A DNA stretch of 64,000 bases. It comes from an uncultured Halieaceae bacterium (GTDB lineage: Bacteria; Pseudomonadota; Gammaproteobacteria; Pseudomonadales; Halieaceae). Every line of letters starts with the position of its first letter. Within the stretch, counting starts at the first letter, position 1. The stretch is taken from the NCBI GenBank assembly GCA_913031575.1, contig CAJWEV010000005.1, positions 30,744-94,743 on the forward strand, given 5' to 3'. This document shows, one piece after another, positions 1 to 8,778 of the stretch. The translations under genes and the position numbers were made by a program. Below the pieces are notes generated by a model, which worked only from the letters and a program-made list of their open reading frames with translations, did not search any database and was not told the DNA's origin.

Positions 1-2
1 GT

Positions 3-260
3 TACATTACATTTACTGCGTCTGCTGCGGCTGCCACAAATGTTCGTTTCCGCTTCGAGTTCCAGCCCTACCCCAACGTGGATCCTGCATACGACACGGC
101 CAACGTCCTGATTAATAGCACCGAGGCCATGGAGTACACCGTCGAGCTGCCCTCTCAAGGCGAGAATACCTTCTCCTCGTTCTTACTCTATCTTGTGGAG
201 CGTGATAGCCCCGTCACCATTACCAATGTGGTGGTTTCAAGCTACATCCCTGCTGAGTAA
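3..260 (+). CDS. C-terminal end of a secreted or carbohydrate-binding-like beta-sandwich protein (5' truncated by window edge)
   Basis: Frame open from base 3 (YITFTASAAATNVRFRFEFQPYPNV...SSYIPAE*), so the listed GTG start at 78 is internal; sequence style resembles CBM/GH16-associated domains. Confidence 0.55.
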   Translation, partial: YITFTASAAAATNVRFRFEFQPYPNVDPAYDTANVLINSTEAMEYTVELPSQGENTFSSFLLYLVERDSPVTITNVVVSSYIPAE

Positions 261-277
261 TCAGATATAGCGACACC

Positions 278-306
278 TAAAGGCGGCCATCGGCCGCCTT
301 TTTTGT
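278..306 (+). terminator. Rho-independent terminator
   Basis: AAGGCGGCC-atc-GGCCGCCTT followed by a T-tract, directly after the stop at 260. Confidence 0.85.
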
Positions 307-357
307 TTTTGGATCTAACGAGAGTGTTAGAAAAGTTCTCATTGCAATGGCTTGTGG

Positions 358-1446
358 TTAAAGACCGCTTCTTGTTTTGACTATATCATCCGAGTTGGCT
401 GGCAATGAGAAACTTACGCCATCTTGTCCGACCGTGTAATCGGGAAAAATATCCTCGGCCCCATCCAAAAACAGAAGCTCCTGCCCTGGAAACACCAACG
501 GCGGCACGATGTGGTAGTAGAGCAAATGTCCGACCCCTGCATCTCTCGCTGTCTCCGCGGCTTCCTTGGGGCTTGCATGATAATCCAGAATATCAAACGT
601 AATTTTTTCCATCACTGCATTGCCATTTTTGGCTGCGGCAGCGTTCATCATCATAACCAGATTGGGTGCGAGCGCTTCATGCACTAATAGATCGACACCC
701 TTCGCGTGCTGCTCGATCACTGCGGACTTATCGGTATCGCCCGTTATTAATGCGGTCCGACCCTTATAGGAGAATAAATAGCCAACCGCAGGATCTACCG
801 GCATGTGGTCAACGCCCAAAGCATCCACTGTCAGACCACCTCCTTCAAAAACACGGATCAAATTCCCATCTGTAGGAAGCTGGAAGGGATAAGCGGTCAT
901 GCCGGCTGAGCGGTAAGGTGCTACCAAATCGCCGTGATGCTCGTGGCGGTATACGAAGTCATGGGAATACGCCGTGTTGAAACCATCCACGACAGTCTCC
1001 ACACCCGTGGGACCATGCACCGGGAGTGGCGATGGGTTCGATCCCGCGGCCCATCTAAGCGTCGCCATCTCGCCCAGCGTGTCGATGTGATCGGAGTGAA
1101 AGTGGGTAATGAATACAGCAGCAACATCGCCGACTTGATATCCCATTCGAGCCAAATTTCGAACGCCGTCAGTTCCCGAATCCACAACATATAGTTGATC
1201 ACCCGCGACCACGGCAACGCAAGGGCCGGAGGCGTTTGGTGCCGGCATCGGCCCGCCAGCGCCACAGAGCGCAACATGAAGTCCGTCGTCGAGTGACGTG
1301 AGGATATTTTCATTTATTCTGGTGTCGAGACCACGAGCCATCACTACCGCAAGAATAGTGGCTCGCTGGGAATAGGCAGCGACAGCAGCCACGATTACCG
1401 CGAACAACACTATTTTTTTCATCATGCATCTCCCTGCAGGTGGCAT
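358..1446 (-). CDS. Secreted MBL-fold metallohydrolase
   Basis: N-terminal hydrophobic signal (MMKKIVLFAVIVAAVAAY; start may be at about 1425); HFHSDHID metal motif, GDTDKS, RNase Z/arylsulfatase-like MBL pattern. Confidence 0.85.
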   Translation of the reverse strand: MPPAGRCMMKKIVLFAVIVAAVAAYSQRATILAVVMARGLDTRINENILTSLDDGLHVALCGAGGPMPAPNASGPCVAVVAGDQLYVVDSGTDGVRNLARMGYQVGDVAAVFITHFHSDHIDTLGEMATLRWAAGSNPSPLPVHGPTGVETVVDGFNTAYSHDFVYRHEHHGDLVAPYRSAGMTAYPFQLPTDGNLIRVFEGGGLTVDALGVDHMPVDPAVGYLFSYKGRTALITGDTDKSAVIEQHAKGVDLLVHEALAPNLVMMMNAAAAKNGNAVMEKITFDILDYHASPKEAAETARDAGVGHLLYYHIVPPLVFPGQELLFLDGAEDIFPDYTVGQDGVSFSLPANSDDIVKTRSGL

Positions 1447-1775
1447 ATCATGAGCAGATTTGCGGATTACATACCCAAATCAAACCCATCCCCATACCGC
1501 TCAAGTGCGACGACTAAAACTCGACTCCAAGGTCGTCCACTCACATAAATATCTGTTGTTAGTATATATGTCATAAATTAACGCCGAAAATATCATTTAT
1601 CGAGCCGGTGCCGTTATTTTGAATCTCGGGGAATAAGGCAGTCTAAAGTCCTCAAGCAAACTCAGAATCAGGCTTTACTCGCCTTGCAAGCGTTATAAAA
1701 GTGACATGAACACGCCGAAGCCGTGGTGCTTGCGTTACTATGACAGACAAGCAATGAAGTTATTACAGGCATACG

Positions 1776-2951
1776 ATGGAAAATCTTGAGACGTTTAGAC
1801 AGTACACACGCGACTGGCTCGAAGCCAACTGTCCGGAAGATATGCGTCAACCCATGCGATCAGACGAGGATCAGTGTTGGGGTGGCCGCAACTGGGTTTT
1901 TAAAAGTGAAGGCCAAAAGCTATGGCTCGAGCGCATGGCCGAAAAGGGTTGGACCGCGCCTCGCTGGCCAACCGAATATGGCGGCGGCGGTCTCTCCGGC
2001 TCCGAAGCTAAAATCCTAGGAGAAGAAATGGCGCGCATTGGCGCTCGGCGTCCGCTGAGCAGCTTTGGCTTGGATATGCTGGGCCCAGCCTTATTGCTCT
2101 ACGCAACAGAAGAACAAAAGCACCAGTACATTCCGGACATCGTCAACGGAAAGATTCGTTGGTGCCAGGGTTACAGCGAGCCAAATGCCGGATCGGATCT
2201 TGCGAGCCTGCGCACAAAAGCCGAGGATATGGGCGACCACTATCAGATCAATGGATCAAAAGTGTGGACCTCTTATGCAGATAAGGCCGACTGGATTTTC
2301 TGTTTGGTACGAACTGATTTCGACTGTCCGAAGCATGAAGGCATTAGCTTCCTGTTGTTTGATATGGCATCGGAAGGCGTAAGTACCAAGCCGATAAAGC
2401 TAATAAGTGGCACCTCACCCTTCTGCGAAACCTTCTTTGATAACGTCCAGGTGCCCAAGTCACAGCTTGTGGGCACACTTAATAAGGGCTGGGAAATTGC
2501 AAAGTACCTGCTGACCCACGAGCGCACCATGATAGGCGGCTTTGGCCTAGCCGGCGGTGGCATGAAAGGTATGGGACAAATTGCTGCAGCGAAGCGTGGT
2601 AAAAAGGATGGCCGTCTGCGCGACGCGTCGCTTCGCGCAGAAGCCAGCTCCTTTGAAATAGATGAGATGGCATTTGGTCTCACCATCGAGCGCATCACCG
2701 ACGAAACCAAGGCAGGCCAGGGAACGGGCGCATCATCCTCGATTCTTAAGATGTACGGCACCGAGCTCAATAAGCTCCGCCAGGAACTGCTCATGGCCAT
2801 TAGCGCAACCGACGCACTGAACTTTGATAGCGATAGTAAAGGTGCGCTGGTAAGAAGTTGGCTGCGAAGTAAGGCCAACTCTATTGAAGGCGGCACCAGC
2901 GAAGTGCAGCTGAATATTATTGCCAAGCGCATTCTTGGCTTACCGGCGTAA
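1776..2951 (+). CDS. Acyl-CoA dehydrogenase family protein
   Basis: WCQGYSEPNAGSDLASLRTKA, EGGTSEVQLNIIAKRILGLP motifs. Confidence 0.92.
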   Translation: MENLETFRQYTRDWLEANCPEDMRQPMRSDEDQCWGGRNWVFKSEGQKLWLERMAEKGWTAPRWPTEYGGGGLSGSEAKILGEEMARIGARRPLSSFGLDMLGPALLLYATEEQKHQYIPDIVNGKIRWCQGYSEPNAGSDLASLRTKAEDMGDHYQINGSKVWTSYADKADWIFCLVRTDFDCPKHEGISFLLFDMASEGVSTKPIKLISGTSPFCETFFDNVQVPKSQLVGTLNKGWEIAKYLLTHERTMIGGFGLAGGGMKGMGQIAAAKRGKKDGRLRDASLRAEASSFEIDEMAFGLTIERITDETKAGQGTGASSSILKMYGTELNKLRQELLMAISATDALNFDSDSKGALVRSWLRSKANSIEGGTSEVQLNIIAKRILGLPA

Positions 2952-2962
2952 GGGGAAACGAC

Positions 2963-4078
2963 GTGGTAATGATTTTGAATGAAGAGCAACAGCTCCTCAA
3001 AGACTCGGCAAAAGCATTCCTCTCAGAGAGTGCGCCGATTTCCGCGCTGCGCGCCATGCGAGACGCGGGCGAGGACCACATGCCTGAGCTCTGGACAAAA
3101 ATGAGTGAAATGGGCTGGCCCGGCATTGTAATTCCGGATGCCTATTCTGGTCTCGAGTTCGGCTACGTCGGTGCAGGTGTAGTGCTTGAAGAAATGGGAC
3201 GTGCGCTTGCGCTCTCCCCCTTCCTAAGCTCAGCAGTTGTTGCAGCAAGCTTGATTAATCAGCTAGGGACAGAACAACAAAAAGAAAAGTATCTGCCCGG
3301 CATTGCCTCTGGCGAGTTAACCGCAGTATTGGCTGCCGATGAAACGGGCTACTTCGACCTTAGTTCGATTGAAACTACAGCCACCGCATCCGGTGATGAC
3401 TATGTGCTCTTCGGCAATAAGCGCGGTGTGATCGACGGCCACAATGCAGATTTGCTTCTCGTTGTTACCGGTGGAGACGAAGGCATGAGTGTCTTCGCAG
3501 TAGAAAGTGGAGCTTCAGGCATTTCGTGTGAGACCCGTCTGATTGTCGACAGTCAGCGTGCCGCAGACATCACTCTCGATAGCGTGACGGTCGATGGCGA
3601 TGCCCTCCTGGGTACTCTCGGTGGTGCCTCGGACGCCATGGAATTCACCATTGATGTGGCGGCTGCGTGCTCCGCCGCTGAGATGCTTGGGATTTCTATT
3701 GAAACCTTCGAACGCACGGTCGGTTACCTCAAAGAGCGTGAACAATTCGGCAACAAGATTGGTACCTTTCAAGGGCTCCAGCACCGAGCGGCACAACTAT
3801 TCGCGGAAATAGAAGTCAGTAAGTCGGCCGTCTTGGCCGCACTTCAGGCACTCGACTCCAACAGTGAAAAGCGTTCTGTCCTTGCTAGCATGGCAAAAGC
3901 TAAGTGTTCGAAAGTCGTCCGCAATGCCACCGAGGAAGGCGTACAAATGCATGGTGGCATCGGTATGACGGATGAGTTCGATATTGGCTTCTTCATGAAA
4001 CGTGCGGCCGTCTGCAGACAAGCTTACGGCGACTATCACTTCCATGCCGATCGATTTGCTAGCCTACGTGGATACTGA
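2963..4078 (+). CDS. Acyl-CoA dehydrogenase family protein
   Basis: ERTVGYLKEREQFGNKIGTFQGLQHRAA, MHGGIGMTDEFDIGFFMKRA; 11 bp after the previous ACAD. Confidence 0.92.
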   Translation: MVMILNEEQQLLKDSAKAFLSESAPISALRAMRDAGEDHMPELWTKMSEMGWPGIVIPDAYSGLEFGYVGAGVVLEEMGRALALSPFLSSAVVAASLINQLGTEQQKEKYLPGIASGELTAVLAADETGYFDLSSIETTATASGDDYVLFGNKRGVIDGHNADLLLVVTGGDEGMSVFAVESGASGISCETRLIVDSQRAADITLDSVTVDGDALLGTLGGASDAMEFTIDVAAACSAAEMLGISIETFERTVGYLKEREQFGNKIGTFQGLQHRAAQLFAEIEVSKSAVLAALQALDSNSEKRSVLASMAKAKCSKVVRNATEEGVQMHGGIGMTDEFDIGFFMKRAAVCRQAYGDYHFHADRFASLRGY

Positions 4079-4136
4079 CTGATCATAAAAGCGAAAAAAC
4101 CCGCGTCGACCGCAGATTTTTTATATCTATTTAACG

Positions 4137-5192
4137 CTAGCGAGTTGATGCAAGCAGTGCTGACTCTTCGTCACTCATCTCGGCAGGAATGGCCTCAAAT
4201 AACGGCGTAGACAGATAACGCTCACCCGTATCAGGCAGCATTGCCAATATAACTGACCCTTGAGGCGCGGTCTCGGCAACTTCCAAGGCTGTGGTCAATG
4301 TTGAACCCCCTGACACCCCGGTGAGAATGCCCTCATTAGCTGCGAGGTGCTGCGCCATTACCATTCCTTTCATGCCGTCCACGGGTCGAACCTCATCAAA
4401 AAAAGCGCTATCGATTCCTTCCTGAAGTACCTTAGGTATGAAGTCGGGTGTCCACCCCTGAATCACATGAGGCTGCCAGGCAGGATGGCTGCCGGTAGGC
4501 GAATCATCCTCATTGCGTTCCTGCAAGACACCCGAGCCCACCAACGCGGCGTTATGCGGCTCTGATAGGATGATCTTGCAGTAAGGGCGCTCTCTTCTCA
4601 GCGCTCTGGCAACACCAGTAACAGTACCGCCGGTTCCATAGCCCGTAACCCAGTAATCAAGTGCCGCGTCTTTAAAGTCAGAGAGGATTTCCTGGGCTGT
4701 TGTAGACTCATGAATATCAGCATTCGCTGCGCTCTCGAATTGCCGCGCAAAAAACCAGCCATTGTCCTCGGCCAGCTCTTTGGCCACATTGTACATGCCA
4801 ATACCACGCTCCTCTTTAGGTGTCAGTACAACCTTTGCGCCCAAGAATCGCATCAGGCGACGACGCTCGATTGAGAAACTCTCAGCCATGGTAATGACAA
4901 GGGGATAGCCCTTCGCGGCACAGACCATCGCAAGACCAATGCCGGTGTTTCCAGATGTTGCTTCCACCACTGTCTGCCCCGGCTTAAGCTGTCCCTCTCT
5001 CTCGGCAGATTCAATAATATTTAAGGCAAGCCGGTCTTTAACCGACGACAGCGGATTGAATGACTCCACCTTTACGAACATCGATACATGATCAGGGCCG
5101 GTCCGATTGAGACGCACGCAAGGCGTGTCACCCACAGTCTCCACAATGTTGTTGTAAAGCCGGCCACGTCCTTCTGTCTTGAATCTGGTCAT
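4137..5192 (-). CDS. cysK: Cysteine synthase (PLP-dependent)
   Basis: NPLSSVKDRLALNII (PLP Lys), EATSGNTGIGLAMV, GTGGTVTGVAR, PDTGERYLSTPLF. Confidence 0.85.
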   Translation of the reverse strand: MTRFKTEGRGRLYNNIVETVGDTPCVRLNRTGPDHVSMFVKVESFNPLSSVKDRLALNIIESAEREGQLKPGQTVVEATSGNTGIGLAMVCAAKGYPLVITMAESFSIERRRLMRFLGAKVVLTPKEERGIGMYNVAKELAEDNGWFFARQFESAANADIHESTTAQEILSDFKDAALDYWVTGYGTGGTVTGVARALRRERPYCKIILSEPHNAALVGSGVLQERNEDDSPTGSHPAWQPHVIQGWTPDFIPKVLQEGIDSAFFDEVRPVDGMKGMVMAQHLAANEGILTGVSGGSTLTTALEVAETAPQGSVILAMLPDTGERYLSTPLFEAIPAEMSDEESALLASTR

Positions 5193-5303
5193 CTAGTTAT
5201 CTCCCTGTCTGCCATTAATGTAGCCCGAATCCTAACCACTTGCCCATGCTCATGGGAATTCTTCAACGCCTAGCTAAAAAAGTTTACTAGGCCTTAGGTT
5301 TTG

Positions 5304-5347
5304 ATACCCCCCAGGGGTATTTGGCTATTGATACCCCTGGGGGGTAT
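5304..5347. promoter_or_regulatory. CsoR-type operator pair: two 17-bp sites in perfect inverted orientation
   Basis: ATACCCCCCAGGGGTAT (5304-5320) and its exact reverse complement ATACCCCTGGGGGGTAT (5331-5347); TATAAT -10-like hexamer at 5345-5350 overlaps site 2. Confidence 0.8.
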
Positions 5348-5372
5348 AATTCTGCTAAATCGGAGGTGAAGT

Positions 5373-5645
5373 GTGAAACAAAAAACCCGTGACAATGTCG
5401 ATAGGCGCCTCGCACGCATCGAAGGCCAAGTCAAAGCCCTGCGGCGAATGGTAGGTGAAGATCGCTACTGTATCGATATAGCTCAACAAGTCCAGGCGGC
5501 GAGAGCAGCGCTAAGCAGCCTCGAGTCCATCATTTTGGACGATCACATTGCGACCTGCGTCCAACATGCACTGGAAGGTGACAACCTCGGTGAGCGAGAA
5601 GCCAAGATCGAGGAGCTGATTAAAGTCATGAGAGGCAAGAAGTGA
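5373..5645 (+). CDS. csoR: CsoR/RcnR-family metal-sensing repressor, copper-type ligand set
   Basis: DUF156 fold pattern (RLARIEGQVKALRRMV); C33-H58-C62 has the same spacing as the Cu(I) ligands Cys36-His61-Cys65 of M. tuberculosis CsoR. Confidence 0.85.
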   Translation: MKQKTRDNVDRRLARIEGQVKALRRMVGEDRYCIDIAQQVQAARAALSSLESIILDDHIATCVQHALEGDNLGEREAKIEELIKVMRGKK

Positions 5646-6292
5646 GAAATGCGATTCTTAAAATCGCTGCCGCGTCACTCGCGATGCTCACCTGCTCGGT
5701 AGTTCAGGCTCGCCCAGTTTCTTACGCAGGTGGATGGACACTAATCGAAATTGCAAACCGCGCACAGACAGCAGGTCTAGCCCATTATTCTCTGGCGCAT
5801 AACTTTTCAGTTGGACTGCGTCATGAGTGGCAGCGCGAGGGTGATGTAAAGCTCACGGCTGTGCAGCCAACCCTACTTGTGAAACGCTGGTTTGGGCGCG
5901 ATTACCAGGGCAACTTGTACTTAACCGTCGGACTTGGAACCGCAACGGATGAGTCACCAAATAACCAAGGTTCAGAGCCAGCGTCTTTCGTCGGAGTCAT
6001 GGCTGACTGGGAGACACGCACGCTATTCGTCAGCTACGAAGCGCGTTTTCTCGAGCAAGGCGTGCTAGGTAATCACTCGATGCATGCAGCGCGTTTCGGA
6101 TGGGCTCCCTATGTAGGCGACACGGGGGAACTCCATACCTGGCTAATGCTAGAGGTTGATCGTCGTAGACATTTTGAGGACAAAACAAGCGTTACGCCGC
6201 TACTGAGATTTTTTAAAGGGCCGACTCTACTTGAGCTCGGCTATAACCTAACCGACACAGGCCCCTTGCTTAACTTTACGTACCGTTTTTGA
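5642..6292 (+). CDS. Putative outer-membrane or periplasmic beta-rich protein of the metal operon
   Basis: Signal peptide, ends LNFTYRF (C-terminal aromatic typical of outer-membrane barrels); overlaps csoR by 4 bp. Confidence 0.6.
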   Translation: MRNAILKIAAASLAMLTCSVVQARPVSYAGGWTLIEIANRAQTAGLAHYSLAHNFSVGLRHEWQREGDVKLTAVQPTLLVKRWFGRDYQGNLYLTVGLGTATDESPNNQGSEPASFVGVMADWETRTLFVSYEARFLEQGVLGNHSMHAARFGWAPYVGDTGELHTWLMLEVDRRRHFEDKTSVTPLLRFFKGPTLLELGYNLTDTGPLLNFTYRF

Positions 6293-6302
6293 CGGAGGAT
6301 TT

Positions 6303-6815
6303 ATGAATAAGACAACTCCACTTTTGATTGCAGCGATTCTTTCAGCGTCCGCCTTGGCAGATGACGGAAAACACAAAATGGATCATCACAGCGGTGCCGA
6401 GATGAATCATGCCGAAATGAACCATGACCATGGTCGTAAGCACGACAACGGTGCCGATCATGGACATGGGTCTCATGACCACGATGAAATGGCGCATGAT
6501 CATGTAGACATGGCTATGAACGCGGCCGGGATCACCCACACCGATGAAATCTCCGAGGCACTCGCCAATGGAGGCGCGCCTGTCGTAGTCGATGTGTTGG
6601 GTGTTGTTTGCGACTTCTGCGCAATGGCCATGAACAAGGTTTTTGGTAAGCGCGACGAAGTCGCTGCTATTTACGTCGACCTCGATAAGAAAACACTGAG
6701 CCTAGTAATTAACGATGGCTCCGATCTTTCTGATAAGCAAATTGAAAAGCTTGCAAAGCAGGCCGGTTACCGCATCGCAGCCATTCGCAGAGATGGTGAG
6801 GCAATGGACGGGTGA
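6303..6815 (+). CDS. Periplasmic Met/His-rich protein with HMA-like domain
   Basis: Signal peptide; MDHHSGAEMNHAEMNHDHGRKHDNGADHGHGSHDHDEMAHDH tract; then VVVDVLGVVCDFCAMAMNKVFGKRDEVAAIYVDLDKKTLSL, an HMA-like pattern with CDFC. Confidence 0.75.
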   Translation: MNKTTPLLIAAILSASALADDGKHKMDHHSGAEMNHAEMNHDHGRKHDNGADHGHGSHDHDEMAHDHVDMAMNAAGITHTDEISEALANGGAPVVVDVLGVVCDFCAMAMNKVFGKRDEVAAIYVDLDKKTLSLVINDGSDLSDKQIEKLAKQAGYRIAAIRRDGEAMDG

Positions 6816-7195
6816 ATCCCATTGATCGCAGGGTTCTGATTGGACCGACGCTGTCGCTGTTTGCTAGCACATCGACCCTGCTTTGTTGTGCCTTGCCTGC
6901 GCTCCTGATTACCCTGGGCGCGGGCGCGGTGATGGCGGGTTTGACCGCAGCGTTTCCCGGCATCATGTGGCTATCCGCTAATAAGGGCCCGCTCTTTATT
7001 GCGTCGGGTCTTTTGTTAAGCTTATCTGCCTTCATGCAATGGCAGGCGAGAAATGCACCTTGCCCTGTCGATCCAGAGCAAGCGATGGCATGCATGCGAC
7101 TGCGCGCTTTAAGCCGACGTCTCCTCGGAATATCGGTTGGGGTATATGCGACCGGCGTATTTTTTGCCTACCTCTGGCCACTTATCTATCTGTAG
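6812..7195 (+). CDS. MerT-like integral membrane protein
   Basis: Three predicted TMs, vicinal CC in TM1 (STLLCCALPALLITLGAG) and a second Cys pair (PCPVDPEQAMACMR); 4-bp overlap with preceding gene. Confidence 0.6.
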   Translation: MNPIDRRVLIGPTLSLFASTSTLLCCALPALLITLGAGAVMAGLTAAFPGIMWLSANKGPLFIASGLLLSLSAFMQWQARNAPCPVDPEQAMACMRLRALSRRLLGISVGVYATGVFFAYLWPLIYL

Positions 7196-7273
7196 ATTTT
7201 CACTGGTTCGGGCTACAGCGATGAGGGCACATCGCTATGCGCAACAATCCACGGGCAATTGGTTCTGACGGAA

Positions 7274-8050
7274 CTAAATCTTAGAGCTGCGTCTCCAAGG
7301 AATCATCACGTACAAGGCAATACCGGCGATGGCAGTGAACAGCGCCAGCACAGAAAATAGCTTTAGTAGCCAAGTGCCAATATCATCGCGATCGTCGTAA
7401 TCCATAATGTGGAGCATCCACAAGAAGTCCCATGCTCTCCAAGCCAAATTTCTCACAGCGACAATATCGCCCGAGCGAGGATCAACGTAGACCCGCAGGG
7501 ACGGATTTTCCTCGCTATAAGCGCGCCACAAAGGCAGCTGGCGGCCTCTGTATTCAGCCGCTTCCGCAGCAGTTGTTACCCACTCGGTAACATTGACTTT
7601 AATGTTCGTTTTACTCGAGACGACTGAAATCGCCTGCTTCGCCGTCAACAGAGTGGCGGGCTGACCATCAGGACTCAACCACTCTGTGAGACCTGACCCC
7701 GGGTCCGTTACACCAACAACCAGCTCGCCTGACAGTCGGGGTTTTATAAGTATTTGACTGGTAGAAGCGACGGGAAAATCAAATTCCGCGAGGTCAATCG
7801 GCTGAGTTTGAGGCGCCAAACGATGGGGCTCACCCCGCACTAGCGTTATATCAACAAAGGCGAAGTAAATGCCGCTTACGGTCCACAATAGGAGCTGGAT
7901 GGCAGTGATTACCGCCAAGCGGCGATGCCACACACGAAGGCGCCGTTGCCAGGAAAACGATACGGCGCGATAAGGCCATCTCGCTTCTTTTTCGGACGCC
8001 TCAGATATCTCGGACCCCTCAGATAGGTGGGGCACCTCAGACACCGCCAC
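7274..8050 (-). CDS. PepSY-associated TM domain protein
   Basis: N-terminal TM (RRLAVITAIQLLLWTVSGIYFA), PepSY-like repeats, C-terminal TM LHIMDYDDRDDIGTWLLKLFSVLALFTAIAGIALYV. Confidence 0.75.
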   Translation of the reverse strand: MAVSEVPHLSEGSEISEASEKEARWPYRAVSFSWQRRLRVWHRRLAVITAIQLLLWTVSGIYFAFVDITLVRGEPHRLAPQTQPIDLAEFDFPVASTSQILIKPRLSGELVVGVTDPGSGLTEWLSPDGQPATLLTAKQAISVVSSKTNIKVNVTEWVTTAAEAAEYRGRQLPLWRAYSEENPSLRVYVDPRSGDIVAVRNLAWRAWDFLWMLHIMDYDDRDDIGTWLLKLFSVLALFTAIAGIALYVMIPWRRSSKI

Positions 8051-8053
8051 GAA

Positions 8054-8656
8054 TCAGTCTTGGAAGGTTGCCGAGCTCTCGCTCTTATAGAGTGACTTCT
8101 TGGGCTTCTCGAACACCCGCTGAATCATCGGATCAAAAAACGATAGCGGGTAAGTTTCAGCATCGGGATCAAAAGCTGGCGCATCATATTTCTCAATGAA
8201 CTCGAGTGTCTGATCGTAAAGCGGATGGTCTTTGAACTGCTCCCGCATATTCTTATCAAGACCCAAGTACTCGAAGAAGTAATACCCTTGGAAAATCGCG
8301 TGATGCTTCACCATCCAGTGGTTGGCCTCACTGACGTAAGGCTGAAGCAAGACCGCAGCGATGTCCGCGTGGTTGGCGGGCCCCAACGTATCACCTATGT
8401 CATGCAACAACGCACACACAACATATTCTTCGTCCTTTCCATCTTTGTGGGCCAAGGTAGCCGTCTGTAAGCAGTGGGTGAGTCGATCAACGGGGAACCC
8501 ACCGCAATCGCCCTCGAGCAATAACAAATGATCAATGATTCGCTGGTAAAGAGTTTTAGAAAACTCCTGAACCTCGGCACCAATAATAGTCCAATCCTCC
8601 AGCGTTCCATCTTTCATATGGTGGAATTTCGCGCGCTCCGGAACAGCTGTATTCAT
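8054..8656 (-). CDS. HD-domain protein, possible PhnZ/TmpB-like diiron enzyme
   Basis: H..CLQTATLA, CALLHDIGD, KHHAIFQGYYF; length and motif order resemble HD-domain oxygenases. Confidence 0.6.
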   Translation of the reverse strand: MNTAVPERAKFHHMKDGTLEDWTIIGAEVQEFSKTLYQRIIDHLLLLEGDCGGFPVDRLTHCLQTATLAHKDGKDEEYVVCALLHDIGDTLGPANHADIAAVLLQPYVSEANHWMVKHHAIFQGYYFFEYLGLDKNMREQFKDHPLYDQTLEFIEKYDAPAFDPDAETYPLSFFDPMIQRVFEKPKKSLYKSESSATFQD

Positions 8657-8778
8657 TTTTGTCTCCTCGCTAACGCCAACAACGGTTAGCGTAAATTATC
8701 TTAACCTACTTCAACAGAATAACGTGGCCTGACCTGCTTGTTCTGCTGGACTTTGGGTGACTCCCAAACCTAATTTGC

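Noticed and set aside
1447-1775. 329-bp AT-rich intergenic region as a possible ncRNA
   Set aside because: No convincing stem-loop or terminator seen by eye; more likely promoter region.
2273-2989. 238-aa minus-strand ORF
   Set aside because: Lies antisense inside two convincing acyl-CoA dehydrogenases; composition is that of a shadow ORF.
4085-4120. Possible terminator after the second acyl-CoA dehydrogenase (aaaaaacccgcg...cgcagatttttt)
   Set aside because: Stem is broken by mismatches; too weak to call.
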